Positions 27,965 through 38,100 of a stretch of 64,000 nucleotides of DNA are shown here, in pieces. This DNA is from Pedobacter lusitanus (GTDB lineage Bacteria; Bacteroidota; Bacteroidia; Sphingobacteriales; Sphingobacteriaceae), in contig NZ_CP157278.1 of NCBI RefSeq assembly GCF_040026395.1, positions 5,766,001 to 5,830,000 of the forward strand. Direction: 5' to 3'. A program made the position numbers and the translations under genes. Each line of letters begins with the position of its first letter. Positions within the stretch are counted from its first letter, which is position 1. The notes beneath the pieces are model-generated. The model saw only the letters and a list, made by a program, of their open reading frames with translations, made no database searches and had not been told where the DNA came from.

Positions 27965-28543
27965 CTAAAATCTCCTGGTTCTGGATCTGATGCGGTTAAG
28001 AGTTTTTCTGGAAATGCCAAGATATGCTGCAATACTTTCTACTGATGCTTTTCTGAAAATAGCCGGGCAATCTCTCATTAAATGCAGGTAATGTTCTTCA
28101 GGCGTATATGCAGCAAATTCAAGTATTCTCTTTTCGCTCATTTTTTGATAATCCTGCATGATTTTTCGCACGTAATCATTTGATTCAGGAAAACCTATTA
28201 ATATTTCCTGTACGTCCTCAAATGAGATGGACAGAAGAATACTGGGCTCTAACAATTCAATATAAGTTTCGGAGGGAATCTGGTTGAAGAAGCTATTAAG
28301 CGGAACCATGATATCATTCTCATTCCAGAACCAAAAAGGCACTTTTTTCTCTTCTTTAAAGACAAAGCCCATTGCAGACCCTTTTTCGATAAACCATGCC
28401 CGGTTAGGGATTTGACCAGGTTTTAAAATAATCTGACTTTTGGCATAATACTCCCTCTTAATCATGTCGTTGAGTTTTAATTCTAACTCTAAACGCAAAG
28501 AATTCTTTCCAGCTAGCAGTCTGAACAATTCCTTATTTTCCAT
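27965..28543 (-). CDS. Crp/Fnr-family transcriptional regulator
   Basis: A 192-residue protein. Residues 20-110 form a cNMP-binding beta-roll (IILKPGQIPNRAWFIEKGSAMGF...), and the C-terminal 50 residues form a winged helix whose recognition helix is in AAYLGISRKTLNRIRSR. The canonical cAMP phosphate-binding RExA motif is not evident, so the ligand may differ. It lies next to the first palindromic operator. That palindrome sits at about -41.5 in several promoters, as for class II Crp-type activators, so this protein is a candidate regulator; direct proof is lacking. Confidence 0.9.
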   Translation of the reverse strand: MENKELFRLLAGKNSLRLELELKLNDMIKREYYAKSQIILKPGQIPNRAWFIEKGSAMGFVFKEEKKVPFWFWNENDIMVPLNSFFNQIPSETYIELLEPSILLSISFEDVQEILIGFPESNDYVRKIMQDYQKMSEKRILEFAAYTPEEHYLHLMRDCPAIFRKASVESIAAYLGISRKTLNRIRSRTRRF

Positions 28544-29370
28544 TTCATATTATAATTTAAAAATGACACGAATTATTAATTAGTCTGTAAATCTGATCTG
28601 CATTTTGTTAGGATCTGGCATCAACGCAAATCAATTATAAAATAACTCAATATTTTATTCTTAAGTAGGAACCAGTAGTTTGTAATGCATATTCGATGGT
28701 ATAGGTTAATAATCAACAAAATACGAAAAATATCATTTACTTTAATTATTATAAAAATAAATGTATTAACAATTATCTATCAATTAAGAACTTTATATTC
28801 TCTTTATACTCAAAACATTGCTTAGAACCTTATTAATCTGATTTTTTCAAAAATATTAAGCAATTCTGTATGGAAAAAATCTTTCATTTATACACATATA
28901 AGTGATGTGTCATTTGACACATCGTGATTAATGTTACTTAATTTTATTCCATTTCTTTTATACGTGATTTTTTTGTCTGTCATTAATAATTTGGAATTTT
29001 GAAGAAAGCATATTATAACTAATTACTTTCGTGAATTTTAACAGTTCATTTTGGCCTGTCAATTGCGTTTGTTGTTAAGTTTGTTTATTGTAATTATTTA
29101 GTTGTCAAATGGTTAATTTGTTTTAATCTGGATTAATTTCCCTGAAGAAAAGCAATTTTATGTATTGAATTCTCCTTAGCTATACATCGTTTCTTGTATG
29201 GATTCTGTATGTGTGCTATCCTGATAGTTAAATCTAATGGAACCTTAAGACCAATAGAATGTTAATAACTCGAGGTAGTAAAAAAAATGTATATCATAAA
29301 AACCAAGTGGTTCTTACTTTCGTAAATATCTTTTTTTACCCCGGATAATTTTGATTTTAATATTTAGTAT
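28544..29370. other. 827-bp AT-rich gene-free region
   Basis: No well-supported gene is seen. A 46-codon open frame at 28685-28825 (plus strand) encodes a basic, hydrophobic peptide without family support. A perfect 20-bp palindrome lies at 28904-28923. Several TTTG and TAnnTTT elements occur, as expected in AT-rich DNA. The length is unusual for this otherwise compact window, so a regulatory RNA or a lost gene is possible. Confidence 0.45.
28904..28923. repeat. Perfect 20-bp palindrome in the long intergenic region
   Basis: GATGTGTCA and TGACACATC are exact complements around a TT centre. The inner TGTCATTTGACA shape resembles a Crp/Fnr-type site and is partly like the 14-bp operators, but it lacks their GGG/CCC ends and their -7 box spacing. 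It lies 361 bp upstream of the Crp/Fnr gene start and 448 bp before the 63-residue gene. Confidence 0.5.
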
Positions 29371-29562
29371 ATGGAAATTAAACTAGATCACAAGAGTCTG
29401 CCTGCAGATAAACAACGTGTAAGATTTCAGGTTGTAATGGAAGAATTATATGGTATATGGCATGAAGGTGTTTATGTTGCAGACGAAGATATTTTCAGGG
29501 TGGACGATGAAGTCTGGTATGATATCTGGTCAGAGATTGTACGGTGGGAACCGATAGATTAA
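29371..29562 (+). CDS. 63-residue acidic hypothetical protein
   Basis: Not recognised. It is acidic, with no signal peptide or membrane segment, and rich in Trp near its end (VWYDIWSEIVRWEP). Codon use looks normal. It is isolated after the long gap and convergent with the GH78 gene. Confidence 0.55.
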   Translation: MEIKLDHKSLPADKQRVRFQVVMEELYGIWHEGVYVADEDIFRVDDEVWYDIWSEIVRWEPID

Positions 29563-29584
29563 TTAATCGCATAAGCTGGTTTTT

Positions 29585-31969
29585 TTAAATTTTTATAGTT
29601 TGTTTTCCTTCATGTAGTCTTATTTCTTTCCCTTTCCAATTAAATACTCCAGTAGTTTTCCCGGGAATAACTATTTCTGCAAATATTCCATTTTTCCCGT
29701 TTCGTTTTAAGATTACAGATACCATTCCAGCTGGAATAGGGATGGAGCCTGTTGCTTCAACTAAATTACCTAATGCAGGCTTAATCAAGACTTTACTGAA
29801 TCCGGGCGCCTGAGGCATAATACCACAGATTGTAGCAAGAAAATCGTAACTCGGACTTGCACTCCAGGCATGACAATCAGATCGTGTGGGTTCCGGCTTT
29901 TCAGCGAAAGTTGTTAGTCCCAGGTTAAGCATATTCCGCCATGGAGTAAGCTGTTGATAATAATGGTCGGCCATTTCGGCTTTCTTTAATGCTTGTGTCA
30001 GATAGAAACGGTAAAAAAATGTTACCTGACCTATTGATTTATCTTCAAGAATCTTTTGCATTAAGATCTGAGATTCTGATAAGGATACAGCACCACTTAA
30101 TACCGCCCATATTGCAGCATGCTGACTATATGACTTTTGCTCCGGTGTATCAGCAATTAATCCATTTGCCTGATTATAACAATACCAATATGTATGATTA
30201 TTTAATTCAAATGCCAGCATTTCCTGAGCGTTGGCTTGTTCCGGAAGATCAAAAGCTCTGAATAATTCTGCAGACTGATTGAGTGTATAAGCATATTGTA
30301 AAGTTATAATTGAAGAGTTTCCTGTGTCCGAACCCGGGGCTGTACCCCAGTCATTGAAATTGTCCCAGTCTACAAAATTCCACCACGTTAATGGCCCAAG
30401 CATCTTTTTCTTTTGATCAATACGTCCACGAAACCACTCTGTAATCTCATGAATGGCAGGGAGAAATTGCTTTACGAAAGCATCATCGTGACGGTGCATC
30501 CAATAATCATGAATCATTGAGATCCAGAATAAAGAGAATGTAGGAATAATTTGTAATCTATTGCTGGGATAACGGCCCTGGGTAAGCCCTTCTGGAGTAC
30601 GGGAGTGATAAAAATCCAGAATAGCTTTTCGCATAAGACGGTCATCACCTGAGGTATATAAGGAAATTAGTGATTGGATGCGACTATCTCCTGTATATTG
30701 CAATTGCTCATAGTAAGGCGTATCATAATACATATCACCAGCACAGAGCTGCGCCGTTCGCCAGCCAACCTTCCATATTTCCTGAAGTGAGGGATCGTTA
30801 CTGGAAAATGCAGCATTCATTGCAAGAGGATATCCGGTTTTCATACTATATATATCATTCAGCGCTAAGGGTTCATCTGTAGTTGTGATATCCAGCTGCA
30901 GATAGCGGTAAGCCCTGATCCATAAAGGCCTGAATTTTCGGTGATTATCTCCATCCGGTATAAAAACATCATAATTTCCTCTGATTTCTTTGTCGTCTAT
31001 TTCATTTCGGTTTCCTTTTTCTCCCTGTTTATTAAATAAAGCCTCCGCATAGGTGAGTTTAATTTTTGACCCTTTTCCTCCGGAAACCATCAATTCCGGA
31101 TATCCCGCTGTCATGAATTTTTGATCCAGTAAAATACTTACCTTTTGATTGGCAGGGATTTTTAATGTTCTTTTACCTGTTAGAAATTCCTGATTTACCT
31201 TTATGCCGGTGGCGCGCCGCATAATTGGGAAGCGAAGTAGATTTTCTGTGAATAATGGAATATTTCTTGGCGCTAAAGTCCATCTGTTATCAGTTCCGTA
31301 GCCTACTGGTTCAGGATGAGTGATTTCCTCCGCAGTATTCCATGATGAATCATCATATGTTGTTGTTTCCCAGTTCCATAGTAATTGCCTGCCGTCTAAC
31401 TGATCTCCCGGGCCAACAACCATATATGCTTTTAGTCTTTCTCTATTATCCAAAGAACACGGTGTATAAGCTTTACTTTTTTCTACTTTCCAGCTCGCAT
31501 CGGTGTTAACCATTTGTTCAGCTGCAGAGTCACCCTGCAAAAGAAAAGCTGTTTGATTAGATACTTGTGCAACAGGTGCAATATTTCCCATGTTCCATAC
31601 TAAAGCCGCAATTGTGTTTTTACCTTCTTTCAAATAAGCAGCGATATCGATGGTTTCATAAAACCAGTTAAACAGGTCACCATGCGCAGGACCTGAATAG
31701 ATTGGTTTCCCATTTACAAATAAACGGTAACGGTTATCTGCAGTTACATGGATTAAAAAAGATTTTGGTATGCCTGATGTAGGGAGGAGAAAGACTTTTC
31801 GAAAATGATATACCCCATACTCACGTTGTTGTGAGTTGGGAGAAGTAATCCAGAAAGCTGGCCAGGAACTTTTTAGTAATTGATTATTAATCTGTAATGT
31901 TGTCTGACCTGCAGTCTGGTTTATTTTGCAAAAGATTATACATATAACAATGACTAATCTGAATTTCAT
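29585..31969 (-). CDS. Glycoside hydrolase family 78-like alpha-L-rhamnosidase, exported
   Basis: A 794-residue enzyme with a signal peptide ending near QTAGQ (residue 22). N-terminal beta-sandwich domains (HVTADNRYRLFVNGKPIY, IDIAAYLKEGKNTIA) precede an (alpha/alpha)6 barrel. DTPYYEQLQYTGDSRIQ near residue 430 matches the GH78 catalytic Asp/Glu region, and WWNFVDWDNFNDWG near 520 continues the active site. GH78 enzymes release terminal L-rhamnose from glycans. It lies upstream of the two-domain glycosyltransferase on the opposite side of a 257-bp gap and has no Sus pair of its own. Confidence 0.88.
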   Translation of the reverse strand: MKFRLVIVICIIFCKINQTAGQTTLQINNQLLKSSWPAFWITSPNSQQREYGVYHFRKVFLLPTSGIPKSFLIHVTADNRYRLFVNGKPIYSGPAHGDLFNWFYETIDIAAYLKEGKNTIAALVWNMGNIAPVAQVSNQTAFLLQGDSAAEQMVNTDASWKVEKSKAYTPCSLDNRERLKAYMVVGPGDQLDGRQLLWNWETTTYDDSSWNTAEEITHPEPVGYGTDNRWTLAPRNIPLFTENLLRFPIMRRATGIKVNQEFLTGKRTLKIPANQKVSILLDQKFMTAGYPELMVSGGKGSKIKLTYAEALFNKQGEKGNRNEIDDKEIRGNYDVFIPDGDNHRKFRPLWIRAYRYLQLDITTTDEPLALNDIYSMKTGYPLAMNAAFSSNDPSLQEIWKVGWRTAQLCAGDMYYDTPYYEQLQYTGDSRIQSLISLYTSGDDRLMRKAILDFYHSRTPEGLTQGRYPSNRLQIIPTFSLFWISMIHDYWMHRHDDAFVKQFLPAIHEITEWFRGRIDQKKKMLGPLTWWNFVDWDNFNDWGTAPGSDTGNSSIITLQYAYTLNQSAELFRAFDLPEQANAQEMLAFELNNHTYWYCYNQANGLIADTPEQKSYSQHAAIWAVLSGAVSLSESQILMQKILEDKSIGQVTFFYRFYLTQALKKAEMADHYYQQLTPWRNMLNLGLTTFAEKPEPTRSDCHAWSASPSYDFLATICGIMPQAPGFSKVLIKPALGNLVEATGSIPIPAGMVSVILKRNGKNGIFAEIVIPGKTTGVFNWKGKEIRLHEGKQTIKI

Positions 31970-32226
31970 AAGCTCAGTTTATACAAATGGGGTGGATATA
32001 TTTGGTTTATTTCAAAGGTGTAAAAACCAATTCTATACATTTATATAAATGTGAAAATCAGTGCGGCTAATTTACATAAATCTTTATATTTAAGGTAGTT
32101 AGTTTAAAAAACAAGTATAAATACGTACGATTATAATCTCGTTTTTTTCTACTAAATGGTATTGTGAAAAAATAAAAGCATTTAGCATAAAACAAATTTT
32201 CAGGGTTAATTCTGATGAGAAGATTA

Positions 32227-33546
32227 TTAGTTGATTTTAGCTTTGTCTTTTGGGTCTTCAAAAAATTTTATGCTGGTATTATTAGGATGTAACGTAGCAA
32301 TGAATCCCTGGAAATAGTCATGTGCATGAATTTTTCCTCCTGAATTTCTTACGTAGTCGTCATCTTCACCAATCTGAAGATTTTTAAAAGGATGTTTTTC
32401 CCAAAATGACTTTCTATAAATCAGACTGGCTCCGGTTAACCATGGTCTTTTTGAATTACTATTTTTGGTCATCCAGTAGCTATTGAGAGCGGGCGAAAAG
32501 AATTGTACCTGATTTATTCCGCAAATATCTGCATTTGAACTAATTAGTGCTTGAACCTGATGCGAAATCCAATCCTGAGCATACCAGTCATCATCATCCC
32601 AATGTGTTATTAATTCTCCATTAGCTATTTCGCAGGCAATATTACGTTTCGTACCTATTGGACCGAGTGGTGAAAAATAGAAATAATGAATGCGGGGATT
32701 ATCGGGAATCAGGTCTTTAACCGATTCCTCTCCATCGTCAATGATAATCAGTTCTGTATTCATATAGTCCTGCTTCAGATAATTTTCAATTGCTGAAGGA
32801 ATAAATTGTTTGCGGTTAGCAGTAGGCATTATGCAGCTTACCAGAGGAAGATCAGAGCTGGTAGATAAAATAGAGTGCTGTCCACATTCTTCAGGAGTTT
32901 CAATTTTCCGCAGCCATTTTTCTAATTGAAGCTTATCTTTAGGATCTTCATAAATCTCTGCTGATAAATTATATCTGTGGATTATGCCAAGATAACCCTC
33001 TGTGTAATTATGAGGGTATACATTAGCTTTTGAAGTTGAGATAAAGTTATTATCTTCTCCTAGTTGCAGGGAGTTGAATTTATGTTTTTTCCAGAAGGAT
33101 TTCCAGTAAGCTAGTGTTCCGCCATAAACCCATGATATATTGTTCTCTTTATTTTTATAACACCATCGTTTATTTACCAGGGTAGAAAAGTAGTTTACAT
33201 TGCTTAACCCAGTAATGTCAGCTCCGGATTTAATCAGTGCGTTAACCTGGTGACTTATCCAGTCCTGAGCATACCAGTCATCATCATCCCAGTGAATAAT
33301 AATATCCCCGGAAGCAGTTTCGCAAGCCAGGTTTCTTATTGCGCCAATACTACCAATAGGACGAAAATAATAATAGCGGATACGTCGGTGTTTTGGAATT
33401 AACGAAGCCACAGAATGCATACCATCATCAATAATAATAAGTTCTGCGTTGGGGTAATCCTGGTGCAGAAAATAATCAATAGCATAAGGAATAAATATCT
33501 GCCTGTTTGCTGTAGGCATAATACAAGAAACGAGTGGGAAATCCAT
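32227..33546 (-). CDS. Two-domain glycosyltransferase (tandem GT-A, DDDDWY type)
   Basis: A 439-residue cytoplasmic protein made of two copies of one GT-A domain (about 1-215 and 228-435). Both begin PLVSCIMPTANR and both carry HWDDDDWYAQDWISHQV with the metal-binding Asp cluster. The first copy has LGEDNNF where the second and the single-domain homologues have IGEDDDYV, so their specificities may differ. Single-domain relatives lie at 47565, 48257 and 54933. Transcription probably starts about 10 bases before the ATG, from the box set 34 bp from the palindrome at 33592. Confidence 0.88.
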   Translation of the reverse strand: MDFPLVSCIMPTANRQIFIPYAIDYFLHQDYPNAELIIIDDGMHSVASLIPKHRRIRYYYFRPIGSIGAIRNLACETASGDIIIHWDDDDWYAQDWISHQVNALIKSGADITGLSNVNYFSTLVNKRWCYKNKENNISWVYGGTLAYWKSFWKKHKFNSLQLGEDNNFISTSKANVYPHNYTEGYLGIIHRYNLSAEIYEDPKDKLQLEKWLRKIETPEECGQHSILSTSSDLPLVSCIMPTANRKQFIPSAIENYLKQDYMNTELIIIDDGEESVKDLIPDNPRIHYFYFSPLGPIGTKRNIACEIANGELITHWDDDDWYAQDWISHQVQALISSNADICGINQVQFFSPALNSYWMTKNSNSKRPWLTGASLIYRKSFWEKHPFKNLQIGEDDDYVRNSGGKIHAHDYFQGFIATLHPNNTSIKFFEDPKDKAKIN

Positions 33547-33591
33547 ATTAAGGTTTTCTTTAAATTTAGGCAGTAATTGGAGAGGTTGCGT

Positions 33592-33605
33592 GGGACAAAT
33601 GTCCC
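33592..33605 (-). promoter_or_regulatory. 14-bp palindromic operator (site 2), two-domain glycosyltransferase
   Basis: GGGACAAATGTCCC, identical to site 1. On the minus strand, TAAATTTA (33561-33568) is centred exactly 34 bp away. The start codon follows 15 bp beyond the box, so the mRNA has a leader of only about ten bases. Confidence 0.75.
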
Positions 33606-33701
33606 AAAATAAGCGGTGCTTAATAAGTTGATTATTAATCTTCGCCTAAAAATATATGACTATGTTTTAAATATTTTCAGACGCCATAGGACATTCTATT
33701 A

Positions 33702-33720
33702 TTATAACATACTGTTATAA
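33702..33720. promoter_or_regulatory. 19-bp inverted repeat upstream of fecR-like gene
   Basis: TTATAACA and TGTTATAA are perfect 8-bp arms around TAC. It ends 29 bp before the FecR-like start, a position fit for an operator or a promoter element. No protein can be assigned to it. Confidence 0.5.
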
Positions 33721-33749
33721 GGAAGGGCATCTAAAGCCTGGATGTTTTA

Positions 33750-34970
33750 ATGAAATCAAAAAAGTCTAAAAAATTTAAAATAGTATTTTTAAAAGCGGTT
33801 GAAGCCTATCTGGATCATACTGCGGATGAAGGTCAAATATTATTTCTAGAGCAATACTTTGATCTTTTCGCGGAATTGGACGAAATTTTAGAATCTCAGA
33901 ATATTATACAAACTGAAAATATTTGTAATCTTATGCATTCCAGAATTCATCAGGACATTACCAGATGGGAATACTTAGAAAAAAAAAGTAAAGTTGTGAC
34001 CTCCGCTTCTTTAAAGTATTTGTATATGGCAGCAGCAGCCATATTTTTGACTTTTATGAGTGTTTATCTATACAGGAGTAATTTAGGTGAACCTAAATCA
34101 GATATCGATAATAGTCATTCGGTAGCAGAAATTGTACCTGGTGGAAATAGGGCAACGTTAATTCTGGCAAATGGCTCGAAAATATCGTTAACTGATACGA
34201 AAAATGGAGAGGTTATGACTCAATATGGTACTATCCTCACTAAAAAGGGAGATAGTCAGTTAGTTTACCGTAACTCCGGCTCGCCAATTGAAAATAAATA
34301 TGCATACAATGCTATAGAGACTCCTAATGGAGGACAATTTCAGTTGGTTTTGCCTGATGGAACAAAGGTCTGGCTAAACGCCGCATCTTCTTTACGATAC
34401 CCTTTAGCGTTTCAGGGTAATGAACGTAAAGTAGAATTAACCGGAGAAGCATATTTCGAAGTAGCGAAGGATAAAACCAGACCTTTTAAAGTCCATTCGA
34501 AAAGTCAGATTGTGGAAGTACTCGGAACGCATTTTAATATTAATGTATATTCAAATGATCCCTCAGTTAAAACTACTTTACTTGAAGGAAGCGTAAGAGT
34601 TACAAATACATCATTAGGTGTGAATACTGTAATCAGGCCAGGACAGCAGGCAGTTATTCATAAAAACAGTCATAGTCAATCAGGAATTGAAGTAAATAAT
34701 ACTGATATAGACGAAGCGGTAGCATGGAAAAATGGTTACTTCATGTTTAATAGTGAAGAACTTGAAAGTGTTTTAAGAAAGATATCCAGATGGTATGATA
34801 TTGATATTCAATATCAGAATGACGAGTTAAAACATCAGTTGTTTAGTGGAACCCTATCTAAATATATGAGTGCTTCACAAGTACTCAAGAAATTGGAACT
34901 GTTACAATCTGTTCATTTTAAAACCGAAGGGAGGAAAATTATTGTAACCCCATATCTACATAAAATATAA
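33750..34970 (+). CDS. FecR-family anti-sigma/sensor protein
   Basis: A 406-residue inner-membrane protein. A cytoplasmic part (residues 1-85) is followed by one transmembrane helix (about 88-108, LYMAAAAIFLTFMSVYLY). A periplasmic FecR domain comes next (about 190-290, TPNGGQFQLVLPDGTKVWLNAASSL), then the C-terminal DUF4974-like domain that meets the TonB receptor. FecR proteins normally hold an ECF sigma factor, which is usually encoded just upstream, but no sigma gene is present here. A SusC-like receptor with an STN domain follows. Confidence 0.92.
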   Translation: MKSKKSKKFKIVFLKAVEAYLDHTADEGQILFLEQYFDLFAELDEILESQNIIQTENICNLMHSRIHQDITRWEYLEKKSKVVTSASLKYLYMAAAAIFLTFMSVYLYRSNLGEPKSDIDNSHSVAEIVPGGNRATLILANGSKISLTDTKNGEVMTQYGTILTKKGDSQLVYRNSGSPIENKYAYNAIETPNGGQFQLVLPDGTKVWLNAASSLRYPLAFQGNERKVELTGEAYFEVAKDKTRPFKVHSKSQIVEVLGTHFNINVYSNDPSVKTTLLEGSVRVTNTSLGVNTVIRPGQQAVIHKNSHSQSGIEVNNTDIDEAVAWKNGYFMFNSEELESVLRKISRWYDIDIQYQNDELKHQLFSGTLSKYMSASQVLKKLELLQSVHFKTEGRKIIVTPYLHKI

Positions 34971-35111
34971 TGCTCTTAATATATAAGTCAGTGGATGCGC
35001 TAACATCCGCTGACTTCTTAAGGCTTTAAGTTAAATTATTAATAACCTAACCTATACAAAGAGACTGATCTTGTAAAGACCTCTTTGTAGCTAAACCAAG
35101 CTAACAAAAAT

Positions 35112-38100
35112 ATGAATTTTTTTACTAAACTCCCAGGTTATCTTCCAGGTAACCTGCGTAAATTGTTGTGGATCATGCGACTGGTTATTTCTTTATTATT
35201 GGCTGGGGTAATGCAGGTATATGCAACTGCTTACGGACAGAAAGTTAGCCTCGAACGAAAAAATATCGCGATCAAAGATGTCTTTAAGGAAATCAAAATC
35301 CAGACTGGGTATGATGTGTTATGGCAGCCGGGACAGCTGAACGCAGAAAAAAAAATAACTGTAAAATTTGTCCAGACGCCTATAGATAAAGTTGTCTCTA
35401 CATGTATCGCCGGACTAGATCTTGGATTTACAAGTGATGAACATACCATAGCTATTTTTAAGAAACAGAATTCCACTACAGATCATATAATGGTTTCGGG
35501 ACCTGCAGATTCTGTGATTGTACTTTACCATGGTACTGTGTTTGATGAAAACGGACAGCGATTACTGGGGGCCACAATTAAAGTTAAAGGGAGAAAAAAC
35601 GTTTCCCGTACCACACCCGAAGGTAATTTTTTTATAGAAGGACCTGCCAGAGCAACGCTTATTATTTCGTATGTGGGTTATATTAACAAAGAAATTGGTG
35701 TGACAGCTGCGGATAAAAATAGTATTCTGAAAATCACCATGGCCCCTAATTCAAAACAACTGGGAGAGGTTAATATTGTAAGTACGGGTTATCAGGATAA
35801 GAGTAAGGAGAGTGCGACCGGAGCTTTTGAACTTGTGACAAAAGAACAGCTGCAACACAGTAATGATCCGAATATTTTAAAAAGATTAGATGGAATAACG
35901 ACCAGTCTTGACTTTAGAACGAATTCGATAACTAATCCTACTAACTCAAGTGCAGGTAGTTTCGGAACATCGCCACTGGCAAATTTAACTATTCGCGGAA
36001 AAAATACATTGAATGTCTTTAACACTCCGGATAATACCAGTGGTCAGCCCCTGGTTGTAATCGATGGTATTGCCAGCGCGTATTCTGTTGATCAGGTAAG
36101 TCCGGATGATGTAGAAAGCATTACTATTTTGAAAGATGCAGCTTCAGCATCTATCTGGGGTTCCAGGGCAGCAAATGGTGTTATCGTTATTAAAACAAAA
36201 AGAGGAAGTTATAGCAGACCAACCAGGGTGTCTTTTAACACCAATATTGATGTGACAGAGAAGATGGATCTGTTTTACCGAAAACTGATGAGTACGTCTG
36301 ACTACGTAGATGCACAGATGTTTGCCTATAATAATTTATTCAAAGGAACAGCTACTCTCCCTGCTTTTTCTGCAACTCAGGCAAGAGCTGTAGTTTCACC
36401 TGTTGCAGAAATTATGAATCAGATGAAAACAGGAGCGATTACTGCTGCTCAGGGTAAAGTACAGCTGGATGCATTAAGAGGTAATGATATCCGTAATGAT
36501 ATGGAAAAATATCTCATTAGGCCAGCCGTTTCGCAGAATTACTCTTTGGCGATTGATGGAGGCTCGAAACAGGTCGCTTACCGGTTATCCGGATCATATA
36601 ATAATAACTTAAATAATACTAAGTATTCCAGTTCTGACCGTTTTAATCTTAATTACTCAACTTCATTTAAGCTATTTAAGAAAATAGAGTTCACTTCAGT
36701 TCTGACTTATATATTAGCCCATACCAATTCTCCATCCCAGCAAAATAATATTGACGTAAGTACCCGGTCAGCGCCATATTATATGTATACCCGACTGGCT
36801 GATGATCAGGGTAATCCTTTGGCTATTCCTTATACCTATCGTCCCGGATTTATAGATCTTTTGAATGCAAAATACGGCAGTAAGATTCTTGATTATACTT
36901 TTAAACCCTTAGATAATCTGAAAAATGGGGGATATATGAAAAACAAAAATCAGACTATGGCTGCAATTTTAAATGCATCATATAGTATTAGCCCGGTATT
37001 TTCTGCGAATCTGAGTTATAATTATACCAGAGGTCTGAGTGAACGTGTCAGGTATAATAGTCCGGATTCCTGGTATATGAGAGATCTGATTAACACCTTT
37101 ACTGATCCTGTCACACTGGTTCGGAATATTCCATTGGGAGGGTATTATAATCCAACTAATTCAAAGACTTCGAATCAAACACTCAGAGGAATGTTTACCG
37201 CAAATAAAAATTGGAATGATGTACATCAGTTAACCGCAATAGCAGGTGTTGATATTAGTAAATCGACTTCCAATACCATGGTTGATCAGTTTTTCGGCTA
37301 TGATCCAAATACCCTTAGTACTAATAATGTTTTGAATTATATTGTTCAGACCAACAAGTTGTTTACTGCACCTGATGGTAGTTCCAGAGCTGCGATTCCA
37401 AGAATTACAAACCCTGGTTTTTCATTCATTAATAGCAGAACATTGAGTGAATTTGCAAATGCTGACTATTCTTATAAGAAAAGATATACCTTATCTGCAA
37501 GTATACGTAAAGATGGCTCCAGTGAATTTGGTCCGGGAACTAATAAAACCGGAACTCCATATTATTCATTTGGTGGTGCATGGAATATAAACAAGGAGTC
37601 TTTCTACAAATCTTCACTGATCCCTTTTTTGAAATTGAGGATGACCTATGGATACAATGGAAATGTTAATCCAGCTATCACTGCCCAACCTACACTTTTG
37701 AATAGTCCAACTTCGCCTATTGACCCTTATACAGGATTACCCTATACCTTTATTGCTGATGGTGCTACCAATAATAAATTGCGTCCTGAAAGAACTGGTG
37801 TATGGAATACCGGATTGGATTTTGGCTTCAAAGGAGGAAGGATATCCGGTAGTCTGGATTATTACATTAAAAAAACTACGGATCTGATCACAAATGGTCC
37901 GCTTGATCCATCAACCGGTTATTCTACGCTATACTATAATACAGCCAACCTTCGTGGTCAGGGGATAGATTTTAGTTTAAATACTAAAAATCTGCAACTT
38001 GGAAGGTTTAGTTGGGTAAGTGCATTCTTGTTTAGCTACAATAGGGTCAAGGTTACCAAATTATTTGTAGATGGTGCTGAAACAGTAAGTCAGGTCATAC

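Noticed and set aside
28685..28825. 46-codon frame for a basic hydrophobic peptide in the long gap
   Set aside because: It lies in very AT-rich DNA, has no evident ribosome-binding site or family support, and is not in an operon.
32067..32261. 64-residue minus-strand frame at the end of the two-domain glycosyltransferase gene
   Set aside because: It overlaps the glycosyltransferase gene end and is a low-complexity, Lys/Phe/Tyr-rich translation of AT-rich DNA.
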